A stretch of DNA of 64,000 nucleotides from the NCBI GenBank assembly GCA_026707735.1, contig JAPOWH010000007.1, positions 124,001 through 188,000 of the forward strand, read 5' to 3'. The position numbers were made by a program, and so were the translations under genes. Origin of the DNA: Gammaproteobacteria bacterium (GTDB taxonomy: Bacteria; Pseudomonadota; Gammaproteobacteria; Pseudomonadales; Azotimanducaceae). How positions within the stretch are numbered: the first letter of the stretch is position 1; every line of letters starts with the position of its first letter. Below are positions 40,808 through 51,632 of this stretch, piece after piece. The notes under the pieces were generated by a model. It saw nothing but the letters and a program-made list of their open reading frames with translations, searched no databases and was not told the DNA's origin.

Positions 40808-42097
40808 TCATCTTTCCTGTTCTACAACAAGATGCACTAGCAGCAAGACAAGTATCGGAAGGTTCTTGAGCAATCCCGCGTAGGGATCGGCCCAAAGAGA
40901 AGGCACCAATAAGCCCAACCCAACAGTGAATGCAAGTACCAGCCCAATCTGTACCCATGCCATGAAGCGCAGAAACAAACCAAACAGCAGCGACGCGCCT
41001 ATGGCCAGATTGATTGAACTAGCCACAATCGAAATTGACGCAACCCAGTTGCCCGGGACTAGCTGTCCAATCACGAGCTGATATAGGTAGGATGTCCCAA
41101 AGAGGCCGGCGATACCGGAAATCAACCAAAGCAAAGCGAGGCACATCCGAATTAACGGACGCAACAGGAAGAGCCTCGCATGCCACAGGTCCTGGCTCTC
41201 AGCTGGACGAGAGGCAAGAATTTCGGCAAGATTGACTGGCTTGACCCCGGTTACTTGCTCGTATTGACTTGCATTGCCAGTCATCGTCGATCGAAACTGG
41301 GCTACCGCCGTGGAGTTTATTGGATCCAAGTGGAACAGATCTCCAATACGGCCAAGAACGGCCGCGATCCAATTCGGAATGCCAAGTACCGGTCTCTTGG
41401 GCAATCCAAACCATCTGCGGTAGGCAGTTACCACCGCGTCCATCGGCAATTCCTCTGCAGCGGACGGTTCCAAGACAGTTTTATCACCGGCCTTTGTCTG
41501 TAAGAGCTCAACAATGCCAGCTGCTAGATCATTCTTGTGGATGATGCCTAGAGGAATCGATCCGTCGCCAATTACGGGAGTGACAATGGGGCTTACGGCA
41601 AGCGCACGAATCATCGAGGTTCCACCGTAAGAGCCATCGCCGACAACCAACACGGGGCGCAATATTGTCCAGTCCAAGTCTTTGCCGATTAGACATTCCT
41701 CTCCCGCGAGCTTCGTGCGCGAGTAGGTAGTCTGCGATTCAGTGACCCCTGTGGCGGAAACGTGAATAACTCGCTGGACTCCACGGTTCTCACACGCCGT
41801 ATAAAGTGCATTTGGGGCATCACGGTGAACATTCCAAGCGACCTGAGATCGTCGGGGTTGCAATACACCGGCAACGTACACGACTGCGTCAATGTCTTCA
41901 AGAAGAGATGACCAGTGATCCGCGTTTCGCGCAGCCTTCGATGTAAGGTCCAGTGACTCAACACCGCAACCTGGAAACCGGCGAGCAAACTTCGTTGAAC
42001 TACGAACAATGCAACGCGTTTCGTGGCCTGCCGCGTGCAGAGCAGTTACCACGGCGGTGCCAATGAATCCATTTGCACCGACTACAAGAACTCGCAT
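40808..42097 (-). CDS. SDR-type NAD(P)-binding protein fused to a DoxX-like membrane domain
   Basis: Residues 1-285 are an atypical short-chain dehydrogenase/epimerase: Rossmann motif VVGANGFIGTAVV at the N-terminus, an RVIHVSATG strand, and TYSRTKLAGEECL with the YxxxK pair replaced by a Ser/Lys arrangement as in NDUFA9-like SDRs. Residues about 305-429 hold four hydrophobic helices of a DoxX-like domain (LFLLRPLIRMCLALLWLISG onward). 429 residues in all. Fusions of this type are known in proteobacteria; the substrate is not. It stands alone upstream of the sigma-factor gene. Confidence 0.85.
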   Translation of the reverse strand: MRVLVVGANGFIGTAVVTALHAAGHETRCIVRSSTKFARRFPGCGVESLDLTSKAARNADHWSSLLEDIDAVVYVAGVLQPRRSQVAWNVHRDAPNALYTACENRGVQRVIHVSATGVTESQTTYSRTKLAGEECLIGKDLDWTILRPVLVVGDGSYGGTSMIRALAVSPIVTPVIGDGSIPLGIIHKNDLAAGIVELLQTKAGDKTVLEPSAAEELPMDAVVTAYRRWFGLPKRPVLGIPNWIAAVLGRIGDLFHLDPINSTAVAQFRSTMTGNASQYEQVTGVKPVNLAEILASRPAESQDLWHARLFLLRPLIRMCLALLWLISGIAGLFGTSYLYQLVIGQLVPGNWVASISIVASSINLAIGASLLFGLFLRFMAWVQIGLVLAFTVGLGLLVPSLWADPYAGLLKNLPILVLLLVHLVVEQER

Positions 42098-42278
42098 ATG
42101 GGTGACTACTTCAGCGGGTGATTAGGACAAGATTACACCAGTTGCGCGACCAGAATAATCAAGGTCCTTGTTTCTTGTATTGACCTAGCGACGACTGGAC
42201 TGTCTAACGCAGAAGCAACTTGATGATGTGGAACAGAATGTACACAGCCAATCAAGCTGGTTCACATTGTCTCTTCAT

Positions 42279-42371
<93 letters not shown>

Positions 42372-42393
42372 AATGGGATGATGCGACGCGCTC

Positions 42394-42470
42394 TGGCGCG
42401 CCTGACAGGATTCGAACCTGTAATCGCCAGTTTCGTAGACTGGTGCCTTATCCAGTTTGGCCACAGGCGC
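42394..42470 (-). tRNA. argV: tRNA-Arg (anticodon ACG)
   Basis: The 77-base minus-strand cloverleaf has acceptor GCGCCTG/CAGGCGC, discriminator G and encoded CCA. The anticodon stem CCAGT-CTACGAA-ACTGG carries ACG, which TadA would convert to ICG to read CGN codons. The T arm is ACAGG-TTCGAAT-CCTGT. It lies 22 bases upstream of tRNA-Ser in transcription order. Confidence 0.97.
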
Positions 42471-42531
42471 ATCGTTTCACGCAACCGCAAGGGAGAAAAC
42501 ATTCTAAGCGACCAACTGCTCGCGAAAAGGT

Positions 42532-42723
42532 TCAGTCGACCTTTGTGCTCTCGTCCTTAGACTGCGCCTTTCTCTCTTGCACGACTTCCTTGCGGTGAAC
42601 GAGAACATCGCGCGGTGCCTGTATGCCAATCCGCACTTGGTTGCCTCGGGTTTGCAGAACCGTTATCTCGATTTTTTCGTCGATTATTAACGTTTCGTTC
42701 ACACGCCGCGTGAGGATAAGCAC
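42532..42723 (-). CDS. csrA: Carbon storage regulator CsrA
   Basis: RNA-binding dimer that controls translation and stability of mRNAs at GGA motifs. 63 residues with the full CsrA core: [20 protein letters not shown] at the start, including the RNA-contacting Leu4 and Arg6, and [15 protein letters not shown] (Arg near 44) at the other edge strand. The last 15 residues are a variable charged tail. It lies between lysC and the tRNA pair, the standard order. The leader between lysC and csrA is about 100 bases. Confidence 0.97.
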   Translation of the reverse strand: MLILTRRVNETLIIDEKIEITVLQTRGNQVRIGIQAPRDVLVHRKEVVQERKAQSKDESTKVD

Positions 42724-42823
42724 TGAAACCTCCCTGTCGTGATCGATACTCCGCTTTGTGTTGCTACTCCACTAAGTCCATGAAGTAGCCTAAAAAATCA
42801 TATCACATTGAGGCGTGTTCGAC

Positions 42824-44089
42824 TTAAACTGCCAACGGACTGGGTTCGTCCAATTCAAACGCCGAATGGAGCGCACGAACTGCAAGCTCACAGAAATCTT
42901 CGTGAATTACAACAGATATCTTTATTTCTGAAGTGGAAATCATTTGAATATTGATACCGTAGCGGGCCAATGTTTCGAACATCTTCGTTGCAACGCCCGC
43001 ATGCGACCTCATTCCAACGCCAACAACGGTCACTTTGGCAATGGAATCGTCGCCCACCACGCGCATTTGTTCGATCTGCTCCTCAGCCAAGACATTGGAC
43101 AACTCATCAATGCTCTTGCGAAGGATTTCCATGCATTGCGGAAAGTCTTCGCGAGTCACGGTAAAGGTCATGTCTGTCAAGTCTTCGGCTCCGACATTCT
43201 GAACAATCATGTCCACAGAGATGCCAGCGTTGCCAATTGGCCCCAACAGCTTGTAAGCTAGTCCGGGTTCGTCTGGCACCCTTAGTACCGTTACTTTCGC
43301 TTCGTTTCTATCGTGGGTTACCGCTGAGACTACAGGTCTTTCCATCTCGTCTCCTTCCTCCTCTTCACCAATAAGCGTGCCCGTTCCTCTGTTGAAACTG
43401 GACATCACACGCAGAGGTACCGAGTACCTATGTGCATATTCGACGCACCTGGTGTGCAACACCTTCGCGCCAAGGGCTGCCATTTCAAGCATTTCCTCGC
43501 AGATCACGCGATCCAGTCTACGAGCCTGTTCCACAATTCTCGGATCCGCTGTGTAGACACCGTCGACATCCGTATAGATCCGACACTCGTCCGCATTCAA
43601 GGCAGCAGCTATGGCGACTGCTGTCGTATCCGAACCTCCCCGGCCAATCGTGGTGACGTCGCCATCATTTCCCACGCCCTGAAAACCCGCAACTACCGGA
43701 ATCACATCCGCATTCACACATGCCTGCAAATGCGCCACTTCTACTCGTGAGATCTTCGCCTTTGTGTGAGGTCCGGTCGTGTGCAGTCGTATCTGGCTGG
43801 CTAGAAAGGAACGCGCTGAAAATCCCTGTTTCTGAATTGCCATGGCAACCAAGGCAATGGACACCTGTTCACCCGATGCCAAGAGCACGTCCATTTCTCT
43901 TGGATCGGGACGATCTCCGACACCTGCACCCAACGCCACCAGTCGGTCAGTTTCGCCAGCCATAGCCGATACTACGACGACAACCTTATGCCCCTCTGCT
44001 CGGCAGTCAGCGACATGACCGGCCACAGCCTTGATTCTTTCCAAGTCCGCAACAGACGTGCCGCCGAACTTCGCAACGACAAGAGTCAC
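42824..44089 (-). CDS. lysC: Aspartate kinase
   Basis: First enzyme of the aspartate family pathway (Lys, Thr, Met, Ile), making aspartyl-phosphate with ATP. 421 residues, monofunctional. The kinase motif KFGGTSVADLERI is at the N-terminus, GRGGSDTTAVAIAAAL and YTDVDGVYTADPRI follow, and two ACT domains (about 265-421) provide feedback control; VPDEPGLAYKLLGPIGNAGISV marks the first. The start is GTG overlapping the alaS stop by four bases. Its position between alaS and csrA is Pseudomonas-like. Confidence 0.96.
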   Translation of the reverse strand: MTLVVAKFGGTSVADLERIKAVAGHVADCRAEGHKVVVVVSAMAGETDRLVALGAGVGDRPDPREMDVLLASGEQVSIALVAMAIQKQGFSARSFLASQIRLHTTGPHTKAKISRVEVAHLQACVNADVIPVVAGFQGVGNDGDVTTIGRGGSDTTAVAIAAALNADECRIYTDVDGVYTADPRIVEQARRLDRVICEEMLEMAALGAKVLHTRCVEYAHRYSVPLRVMSSFNRGTGTLIGEEEEGDEMERPVVSAVTHDRNEAKVTVLRVPDEPGLAYKLLGPIGNAGISVDMIVQNVGAEDLTDMTFTVTREDFPQCMEILRKSIDELSNVLAEEQIEQMRVVGDDSIAKVTVVGVGMRSHAGVATKMFETLARYGINIQMISTSEIKISVVIHEDFCELAVRALHSAFELDEPSPLAV

Positions 44090-46716
44090 TTTGCTGGCAA
44101 GGATTGCCGTTCGCGCACCCAGTCCACTACAGAATCCAATGCATTGGGCAACGCTTCTACATCCGTCCCGCCTCCGGCCCGAGCCATTTCTGGTTTGCCG
44201 CCTCCCCTAGCGCCAACCTGCTCTCCGACGAATCGGACCAAATCTCCAGCCTTAAGCTCCTGAGTGAGATCCTTCGAAACTCCGCCCACAAAGTGAACTT
44301 TTTCGTCAACCACAACAGCTAACACTATTACGTACTTCGTCAATCGAGACCTCAGGTCGTCGTAGACTGACATGAGGGATTTCTGGTCTCCCTCAATTCT
44401 CTGAGCCACGACTCGGATGTCGTTAACGCTCACAGATTCAGTGGTAAGAGACTTTCCCAGTCCAAGAGCTTTCTCTTGCTTGGTTTCCTCCAAGCTCCGC
44501 ACTAGCGCTAGACGCTCGTCGATCAAGGACGAAACTCGATCTGCCAGTTCAACTTTGCTCGTCTTGAGCAGGTCGGAGAGATTGCGTAGTGCACGATCAT
44601 CACGGCGTGACTGCAATTGAGCGCCACGGCCGGTCACTGCCTCGACCCTGCGAACGCCGGAAGCTATTCCGGATTGCGAGAAGATTCGAAGCTGACCGAT
44701 CTCACCTGTGGCAGCAACGTGAGTGCCGCCGCAAAACTCAACAGAATATCCGTCGCCAACGTTCAAAACACGGACGATCTCACCATACTTTTCGCCGAAC
44801 AACGCAATCGCGCCCATCGATACAGCTTCATCGTAGGGAACGACATTGGTTCTAACTGTCGTGTTCAGCGCAATCTGTTCGTTTACCGAGTCTTCAATCG
44901 CTTCGATTTGGTCAGCCGTTAGAGGACGATCATGAGAAAAGTCGAATCGCAACCGATCTGGCGCGACCAATGATCCTCGCTGAGTTACGTGTGTGCCTAG
45001 AACTTTTCTGAGCGCGGCATGGAGAAGATGAGTTCCTGTGTGATTACGCGCAATGTCTTGGCGTCTAGTGGAATTCACTTTGGTTTGCAAAACATCGCCC
45101 TTTTGGATGAGTCCCTGGCACACCTTGCCGCGATGCAGGAATTGGCGGTCAGATCGCTGCGTATCCTCAACTTCAAACATGCCCGAGTCTGAACGCAATT
45201 CGCCTGTGTCGCCTACTTGGCCGCCAGCTTCTCCATAGAATCCCGTTCGGTCCAGCGCGATCAAGCCACTCTCACCCTCTTCAAGCACTTCTGCCGCGGT
45301 GGTTGCGTCTTCTGCCACCCTGAGAAGCTCGACAACCACACCACATCCTTCGAGACTTCGGTAGCCCTCAAATTCAACTTCCGAATCGAAACGAAGAGCT
45401 TCGCCTTGCTGAACCTCAAACTGCGCCGAACTGCGAGCACGCTCGCGCTGCTGGTCCATCAAGGTCTCGAATCCAACCGAATCAACAGTGAGGCCCCGCT
45501 CACGTGCAATGTCCTGGGTAAGATCCAGTGGAAACCCGTATGTGTCGTAGAGCTTGAAAACAATGTCACCATCCAGAACCGGCCGCGAAAGCTCCGCGAT
45601 TTCCCTATCGAGAAGCGACATTCCATAACGCAGCGTTGCGGCGAACCGTTCCTCTTCCTGCAATAGCACCTCTTCGACACGTTTCTGGTTTGCTGATAGA
45701 TTTGGATAGGCCTCTCCCATTGCATCGACAAGCGAATCAATCAGACCATGGAAGAACACATCCTCAATTCCAAGTTTGTGTCCATGGCGCAATGCGCGAC
45801 GCACAACCCTTCTCAGCACGTATCCACGACCTTCGTTTGAAGGCAGGACGCCGTCCACGATCAAGAACGCACAAGATCGAATGTGATCTGCGATAACGCG
45901 AACCGATGGATTACTCAATGCCTCGTCAAGGTCTTTTATCTGCGCGACATGCGAGATTGCACGTACTAGCGTTTGAAAAATGTCTATCCCATAGCTACTC
46001 GAAACGCCCTGCAGAAGCGCCACTGTTCGCTCAAGACCCAATCCAGTGTCTACTCCAGGCGCGGCAAGAGGAACAAGTTCGTTGTCGTGTTGACGGTCGA
46101 ACTGCGGAAACACCAAGTTCCAGAACTCGAGGAACCGGTCGCCGTCTTCGTTGGACGATCCTGGAGGGCCACCTTCAATAGAAGGGCCCTGATCATAGAA
46201 GATCTCAGTGTTTGGACCACACGGTCCAGTGGTTCCCATCTCCCAGAAGTTGTCCTCATGAGGTACGACTCGTTCGGGTGCAATGCCGATCTTGTGAACC
46301 CAGATGTCTCTGGCTTCGTCGTCCGTGGTGTGCGTGGTAATCCAAATACGATCAGAATCCAGCGCAAGCACATTCAAGACAAAATCCCATGCCCAGACAA
46401 TGGCTTCCTCTTTGAAATAATTTCCAAAGCTGAAGTTTCCAAGCATTTCGAACCATGTGTGGTGCCGTGCCGTATAGCCGACGTTATCCAAGTCGTTATG
46501 CTTTCCACCAGCTCTCATGCATGGTTGACATGAGACTGCCCGCGGGACTTCTGGAGTTGTAGCACCGATTAATGCTTCCTTGAACTGCACCATGCCTGCT
46601 ACTGTAAACAGCAAGCTTGGGTCATTACCTGGAACTAGTGGCGCTGCAGGATATACCTTGTGATCAAGGTCCTGGAAGTACTCGAGATACGCGCGCCTCA
46701 ATTCGTCTGTGCGCAT
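44086..46716 (-). CDS. alaS: Alanyl-tRNA synthetase
   Basis: Charges tRNA-Ala. I place the start at the ATG at 46716 (MRTDELRRAYLEYF, as in other AlaS), eight codons inside the longest open frame. About 876 residues: class II catalytic core (PLVPGNDPSLLFTVAGMVQFK, RHHTWFEMLGNFSFGNYF), tRNA-recognition domain, the editing domain with zinc ligands NHTGTHLLHAAL and CGGTHVAATGEIG, and a C-Ala domain with GGGKPEMARAGG at the end. It overlaps lysC by four bases and lies in the recA-recX-alaS-lysC-csrA run. Confidence 0.97.
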   Translation of the reverse strand: MRTDELRRAYLEYFQDLDHKVYPAAPLVPGNDPSLLFTVAGMVQFKEALIGATTPEVPRAVSCQPCMRAGGKHNDLDNVGYTARHHTWFEMLGNFSFGNYFKEEAIVWAWDFVLNVLALDSDRIWITTHTTDDEARDIWVHKIGIAPERVVPHEDNFWEMGTTGPCGPNTEIFYDQGPSIEGGPPGSSNEDGDRFLEFWNLVFPQFDRQHDNELVPLAAPGVDTGLGLERTVALLQGVSSSYGIDIFQTLVRAISHVAQIKDLDEALSNPSVRVIADHIRSCAFLIVDGVLPSNEGRGYVLRRVVRRALRHGHKLGIEDVFFHGLIDSLVDAMGEAYPNLSANQKRVEEVLLQEEERFAATLRYGMSLLDREIAELSRPVLDGDIVFKLYDTYGFPLDLTQDIARERGLTVDSVGFETLMDQQRERARSSAQFEVQQGEALRFDSEVEFEGYRSLEGCGVVVELLRVAEDATTAAEVLEEGESGLIALDRTGFYGEAGGQVGDTGELRSDSGMFEVEDTQRSDRQFLHRGKVCQGLIQKGDVLQTKVNSTRRQDIARNHTGTHLLHAALRKVLGTHVTQRGSLVAPDRLRFDFSHDRPLTADQIEAIEDSVNEQIALNTTVRTNVVPYDEAVSMGAIALFGEKYGEIVRVLNVGDGYSVEFCGGTHVAATGEIGQLRIFSQSGIASGVRRVEAVTGRGAQLQSRRDDRALRNLSDLLKTSKVELADRVSSLIDERLALVRSLEETKQEKALGLGKSLTTESVSVNDIRVVAQRIEGDQKSLMSVYDDLRSRLTKYVIVLAVVVDEKVHFVGGVSKDLTQELKAGDLVRFVGEQVGARGGGKPEMARAGGGTDVEALPNALDSVVDWVRERQSLPAK

Positions 46717-46810
46717 GAAGTGCGATCGCTGAGAAGGCAATTTGGCTCCGAATTATAGAAATCGATTTACCCGCATTCGACAGATGTTCGGTTCCTTCGT
46801 TCTATCCACA

Positions 46811-47275
46811 CTATGATTCCAACACACGAGCGATCAGACTCGCTGGATAGCCGCGATTCTTCAGAAACCTAGCTCGAATCGCTTTCGCGCGTTGGCTAGT
46901 TGCATCTTCAGGCGAAAATCGGTGCCTTGTTCTGCACTTTTGGTCTGTAGCTAAAGCGCGCTTTAACCAGAAGTCGTCCTCGCTGGACAAATGGTCGTCT
47001 ATCAGCTCGTTCCCGATGCCATGCGATTGCAGATAAGCTCGAATCTTGAGTGGTCCATCGCCTTTTTGTAGGCGAGATCGCACGCATACTTCCACATAGC
47101 GGGAATCCGACACGTAGTCTTGTTCCACCAACTTGACGAGAGCGTGTTCGACCAAGTCTTCGCGGTGGCCGCGGCGGATTAGCTTATCTCGCAGTTCAAC
47201 GCGCGAGTGTTCGCGTCGTGCCAACAGGCGTACTGCGACTTCGTACGCTTGGACCCATTCCGAGTCCAGAGTCAT
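46811..47275 (-). CDS. recX: Regulatory protein RecX
   Basis: Modulates RecA by capping or destabilising its filaments. 154 residues of tandem three-helix repeats, with the family pieces AVRLLARREHSRVELRDKL and RRGHREDLVEHALVKLVEQDYVSD in the first half and FLKNRGYPASLIARVL at the end. It starts 24 bases after the recA stop and is certainly co-transcribed with recA. Confidence 0.94.
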   Translation of the reverse strand: MTLDSEWVQAYEVAVRLLARREHSRVELRDKLIRRGHREDLVEHALVKLVEQDYVSDSRYVEVCVRSRLQKGDGPLKIRAYLQSHGIGNELIDDHLSSEDDFWLKRALATDQKCRTRHRFSPEDATSQRAKAIRARFLKNRGYPASLIARVLES

Positions 47276-47299
47276 AGGTTCTAGCGCATGCGTCGAGCA

Positions 47300-48346
47300 C
47301 TATGCATCGATAATCGCGCTTCCGTCCTCAACGTGCTCGTCTTCGACGCCGGCAGACTTGGGCAATAGAGAAGCCCGTATCGATCTCTCTAATCCGCTAG
47401 CGGCGTCGGAATTCTCCAGCAACCATGCTTCAGCTTGGCGACGGCCCTGCCCAATTCTCTCATCCTTGATCGAGTACCACGAACCCGACTTGTCGACCAA
47501 TCCTTGTGCGACACCCAAGTCGAGGACTTCACCCATGCGATTGATGCCTGTCGCGTACATGATCTGAAATTCGGCTTGCTTGAACGGTGGTGCCACCTTG
47601 TTCTTCTGCACTCTAACGCGGGTTTGGTTGCCGACTACTTCATCGCCGTCCTTGATCGCGCCAATTCGACGGATGTCCAGACGAACGGATGAATAAAACT
47701 TTAGAGCATTGCCTCCGGTCGTCGTTTCGGGAGAGCCGAACATTACTCCGATCTTCAGTCGAATCTGATTAATGAAGATCACCAACGTGTTCGAGTTCTT
47801 GATGCTCGAAGTCATCTTGCGAAGTGCTTGACTCATCAGTCGAGCCTGGAGTCCTACATGGGAGTCTCCCATTTCACCTTCGATTTCCGCCTTCGGTGTC
47901 AGAGCCGCCACCGAGTCGATCACGACCACGTCAACCGCCCCCGAACGGATCACCATATCGCAAATCTCGAGTGCCTGCTCGCCGGTGTCTGGTTGCGATA
48001 CCAGCAGATCGTCAGTATTGACACCCAAAGTCTTCGCGTACTCGGGATCCATCGCATGCTCGGCATCTATGAATGCACAGGTTCCGCCTTGGCGCTGCGC
48101 TTGCGCGATTACGTGCAATGTAAGCGACGTCTTGCCCGAGGATTCGGGACCGTAGATTTCTACAACTCGACCACGTGGCAGTCCACCGACCCCCAACGCG
48201 ATATCGAGTGTCAAAGAGCCCGTTGAAATAACGGGCACAGCTTGCTGCTCATGGTCGCCAAGGCGCATCATCGATCCCTTGCCGAATTGCTTTTCGATTT
48301 GCGAAAGCGCGACCTTGAGAGCTCTATCTCGATTTTCATTCGACAT
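47300..48346 (-). CDS. recA: Recombinase RecA
   Basis: Strand-exchange protein and co-protease for LexA. 348 residues. Walker [11 protein letters not shown] (about 66-75), the Walker B region [12 protein letters not shown], loop L1 with [20 protein letters not shown] and loop L2 with [27 protein letters not shown] (positions 47678-47773) are all present. An acidic C-terminal tail ([10 protein letters not shown]) is seen as usual. Ribosome binding site AAGGAG is at 48355-48360, and a LexA box lies just upstream. Confidence 0.98.
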   Translation of the reverse strand: MSNENRDRALKVALSQIEKQFGKGSMMRLGDHEQQAVPVISTGSLTLDIALGVGGLPRGRVVEIYGPESSGKTSLTLHVIAQAQRQGGTCAFIDAEHAMDPEYAKTLGVNTDDLLVSQPDTGEQALEICDMVIRSGAVDVVVIDSVAALTPKAEIEGEMGDSHVGLQARLMSQALRKMTSSIKNSNTLVIFINQIRLKIGVMFGSPETTTGGNALKFYSSVRLDIRRIGAIKDGDEVVGNQTRVRVQKNKVAPPFKQAEFQIMYATGINRMGEVLDLGVAQGLVDKSGSWYSIKDERIGQGRRQAEAWLLENSDAASGLERSIRASLLPKSAGVEDEHVEDGSAIIDA

Positions 48347-48373
48347 ACTAACTACTCCTTTTCACGTGGGCAT

Positions 48374-48393
48374 TACTGTATATAAAATCAGTA
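48374..48393 (-). promoter_or_regulatory. LexA (SOS) box in the recA promoter
   Basis: The 20-base sequence TACTGTATATAAAATCAGTA matches the gammaproteobacterial LexA consensus CTG-N10-CAG with the TACTG/CAGTA flanks intact. It overlaps the likely -10 region of recA (TATACA on the minus strand, with TTGCAA as a possible -35). It is therefore expected to repress recA-recX until DNA damage. Confidence 0.88.
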
Positions 48394-48624
48394 CAAATTG
48401 CAAGCGCTTTTCTTGAAAAAAGTGGAATTTTTCGTCTTGTTATGAGTGTTCCAGCGAGAGTCCAACCAAGACCATTGACGTAGTCCCATTCGTTGCATCA
48501 ATGTGTCATGCAGGAACAACTGAGGAAGGTATTAGCCGCAGCCTTCTGCAATCGCTAAACTTGAGTGCATCAGGGAGCTAGAACCACCTTTAGGAGCATT
48601 TCGAGGAACCCTTCCACCTTCACT

Positions 48625-51204
48625 ATGAGTGCAAATTCACATCCGCCAATGATTCGTCAGTACCTGTCGATTAAAGCGGACTATCCAGACGACCTACTCT
48701 TCTATCGCATGGGAGACTTCTACGAGTTGTTCTTCGACGATGCAGTAGTCGCCGCGGAACTGCTGGAGATTACATTGACCTCGCGAGGACGAAATCGAGG
48801 CACACCTGTCCCAATGTGCGGAGTTCCGTTTCATGCGGTGGACAACTACCTGAGCCGATTGGTTGCAATGGGCCGGTCGGTTGCCATATGCGAGCAAGTG
48901 GGAGACCCCGCCACCTCCAAGGGACCCGTCGAACGCAAAGTTCAGCGTATTGTCACTCCAGGAACGCTTACCGAAGAATCCCTTCTGGATACAAGTGACG
49001 AAAGTGTTCTGATGGCGATAAACAACAATTCAACTAATCAACGCCACGCAGGAATTGCCTGGATAAATCTATCCACGGGACTGTTTTCCGTCGCAGAAGC
49101 CAGCTCGCAGAGCGAACTCCGGACGATCGTGGAATCGGTTAAGCCGACGGAAATACTAATTCCAGAGGGTTCAAACGAACAGTGGTCCGGTCATGTCTGT
49201 AGAGAACTCGATTCATTACGATTCGACTGCACATTGGGGACGACAACGCTAACCAATCACTTCGGCATTAAGGAGCTATCGGGATTTGGCATTGCCAAGC
49301 TCGATCTGGCGATTGGGGCCGCAGCAGCGGCTCTGTCGTATGCGCAGGATGCCTGCAGGCAGTCTCTGGACTTCATCGAGTCAATTCGGCTCCATTCAGA
49401 TAGTTCGGTCTTGCACATGGATGCGCAAACACGGCGTAACTTGGAGATTGATCGAAGAATCAACAGTTCGGATCAGCAAGGCACTTTGTTTAGCGTCACG
49501 AACTACGCAACAACGCCGATGGGGGCTAGGCTTGTTCGCCAATGGCTTAACGAACCCTGCCGCGACACCGAAATCGTCTACGCTCGACACGACGTTGTCG
49601 AAGCGCTCATGGAATTGCGATTGACGGACTCCGTTTCGAACGCTCTTCGACCTGTGGGCGACATGCAGAGAATTGTTACGCGGATTGCGCTAGGGACAGC
49701 AACGCCGCGAGATCTGCATCGAACGAAAGTGGCCATTCAGTGCCACGCTCAAGTCAAGGAACTAATCGAGAAACTCGAGATTCCTGCGGAAGTCACCAAC
49801 TTTGCACAACATCCCGATCTGGACGAAGTAGGCGACCTAATCGACAAAGCAATTGTGGAAGAGCCTCCCGCAACTTCACGCGACGGTGGGATGATTGCAC
49901 GGGGCTTTGACAAGACCTTGGATGATCTGCGTGCGATTCGAACCGAAGCTACTAGCTATCTACACGACCTCGAGCAGCGAGAACGCGACCGTACAGGAAT
50001 TTCGACATTACGCGTGGGACACAATCGAGTACACGGTTACTACATCGAGATGACTCGAACGCAGTCGTCGCTTGTGCCCGATGACTACGTTCGGCGTCAG
50101 ACGCTAAAGAACACCGAGAGATTTGTGACTGAGGAGCTGTGGGAGTTTGAAGAGAAATATCTTCGAAGCGAATCGGACGCACTTGAACGCGAAAAAAGAC
50201 TCTATGTAGATCTTCTATCGACAGTTGCCAACTACTCGACGCAATTGCGCCACGCTGCGGACGCACTCTCCAGAATCGACGCATTGAACGGTTTTGCAGT
50301 CGCGGCGCAAGAGCATGGATACGCTCGGCCAGAGTTCACGGACACGCCTTCCCTCTCCATTGTGGAGGGCAAGCATCCGGTATTGAACGCCACACCCGGA
50401 CTGGACTTTGTACCTAATTCCTTGGAAATGGACGAGTTTAGAAGAATGCTCGTCGTAACAGGACCCAATATGGGTGGCAAGTCCACGTACATGCGTCAAA
50501 CGGCGCTCATTGTGATTCTTGCTTATGCGGGGAGCTTCGTTCCCGCGAAGCGTGCAGTCATTGGTCCCATTGATGGGATCTTCACGCGAATTGGAGCGTC
50601 GGATGACCTTTCCGGCGGACAATCTACGTTCATGGTGGAAATGACGGAGACTGCCAACATATTGCACAATGCGACCGCGTCAAGTTTGGTCCTTCTCGAC
50701 GAAATCGGACGGGGCACCAGCACCTACGATGGGCTTGCGCTCGCTTTGGCCATAGCGCACTCGATGGCTCAAACTGTCCGAGCGTTCACTCTGTTTTCCA
50801 CCCACTACTTTGAACTCACCGCATTGGCTCACAAGTTGAGCACCGTACATAATGTCCACCTAAGTGCGGTGGAACACAACCGCAAAGTGGTTTTCCTGCA
50901 TTCCGTCGAGGAAGGTCCCGCGTCGCAAAGCTACGGCATTCATGTTGCGCGTTTGGCCGGCATCCCCGGACGAGTTCTGCAGAATGCTCGCAACCAGCTC
51001 CACAAGCTTGAGCAATTGGCTATTAAGAGCGGCGAAAGCAACTACACCGACTTGTTTGAAGAGCATGTGGAACACGACGACTACGACCATCCCGCGATAG
51101 AGCGACTGCGGCAAACCGACTTGGACGAACTCTCGCCACGAGCTGCGCACGAACTACTCTACGAACTCTTGGAAACCATTGTGCGGGAAGACCGTCACAC
51201 ATAG
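48625..51204 (+). CDS. mutS: DNA mismatch repair protein MutS
   Basis: Mismatch sensor of methyl-directed repair. From the ATG at 48625 it has about 859 residues and begins like E. coli MutS ([17 protein letters not shown]). The mismatch-reading Phe-x-Glu is F32-Y-E34 in GDFYELFF. The ABC-type ATPase has [15 protein letters not shown] near residue 613, the [14 protein letters not shown] signature and [14 protein letters not shown]. The open frame extends 20 codons further upstream without similarity. Divergent from recA and followed by fdxA. Confidence 0.97.
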   Translation: MSANSHPPMIRQYLSIKADYPDDLLFYRMGDFYELFFDDAVVAAELLEITLTSRGRNRGTPVPMCGVPFHAVDNYLSRLVAMGRSVAICEQVGDPATSKGPVERKVQRIVTPGTLTEESLLDTSDESVLMAINNNSTNQRHAGIAWINLSTGLFSVAEASSQSELRTIVESVKPTEILIPEGSNEQWSGHVCRELDSLRFDCTLGTTTLTNHFGIKELSGFGIAKLDLAIGAAAAALSYAQDACRQSLDFIESIRLHSDSSVLHMDAQTRRNLEIDRRINSSDQQGTLFSVTNYATTPMGARLVRQWLNEPCRDTEIVYARHDVVEALMELRLTDSVSNALRPVGDMQRIVTRIALGTATPRDLHRTKVAIQCHAQVKELIEKLEIPAEVTNFAQHPDLDEVGDLIDKAIVEEPPATSRDGGMIARGFDKTLDDLRAIRTEATSYLHDLEQRERDRTGISTLRVGHNRVHGYYIEMTRTQSSLVPDDYVRRQTLKNTERFVTEELWEFEEKYLRSESDALEREKRLYVDLLSTVANYSTQLRHAADALSRIDALNGFAVAAQEHGYARPEFTDTPSLSIVEGKHPVLNATPGLDFVPNSLEMDEFRRMLVVTGPNMGGKSTYMRQTALIVILAYAGSFVPAKRAVIGPIDGIFTRIGASDDLSGGQSTFMVEMTETANILHNATASSLVLLDEIGRGTSTYDGLALALAIAHSMAQTVRAFTLFSTHYFELTALAHKLSTVHNVHLSAVEHNRKVVFLHSVEEGPASQSYGIHVARLAGIPGRVLQNARNQLHKLEQLAIKSGESNYTDLFEEHVEHDDYDHPAIERLRQTDLDELSPRAAHELLYELLETIVREDRHT

Positions 51205-51297
51205 TGCAACCAACCAAATTTCTGAGATCAGATTGTTTTGCCGAACATGGCCAATCCGTAAAATGTGCCAGTATTCCCTTAGGATCGCGCCTCAAGT

Positions 51298-51621
51298 ATG
51301 ACTTTCGTAATTGGCCAAGCCTGCATTAAGTGCAAATTGACCGATTGTGTGGAAGTATGTCCAGTGGATTGCTTCTACGAAGGCCCTAACATGCTAGTCA
51401 TACATCCAGATGAATGCATTGACTGCGCACTTTGCGAGCCGGAATGTCCCATCGATGCAATCTATCCCGAGGACGAGCTTCCCGAAGATCAGTTGGAGTT
51501 CATGGAGATCAACGCCGAACTTGCGCAGGTTTGGCCCAACATCACTGAGGCGAAGGAAGCGTTGCCCGACGAAGACAAATGGCGAGAGGTGCCGGACAAG
51601 CTCAAGTACTTGGAACGATAA
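51298..51621 (+). CDS. fdxA: Seven-iron ferredoxin FdxA (3Fe-4S/4Fe-4S)
   Basis: 107 residues. The first cluster region [19 protein letters not shown] has the spacing of a 3Fe-4S site mixed with the second cluster's last Cys, and [16 protein letters not shown] is the 4Fe-4S site. It matches Azotobacter/Pseudomonas FdxA over its length, including the C-terminal extension ([18 protein letters not shown]). The mutS-fdxA pair is common in pseudomonads, where rpoS usually follows nearby. It is the only ferredoxin gene in the window, but there is no evidence that it serves the oxygenases at 7-17 kb. Confidence 0.95.
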   Translation: MTFVIGQACIKCKLTDCVEVCPVDCFYEGPNMLVIHPDECIDCALCEPECPIDAIYPEDELPEDQLEFMEINAELAQVWPNITEAKEALPDEDKWREVPDKLKYLER

Positions 51622-51632
51622 CCTCGAACGCT

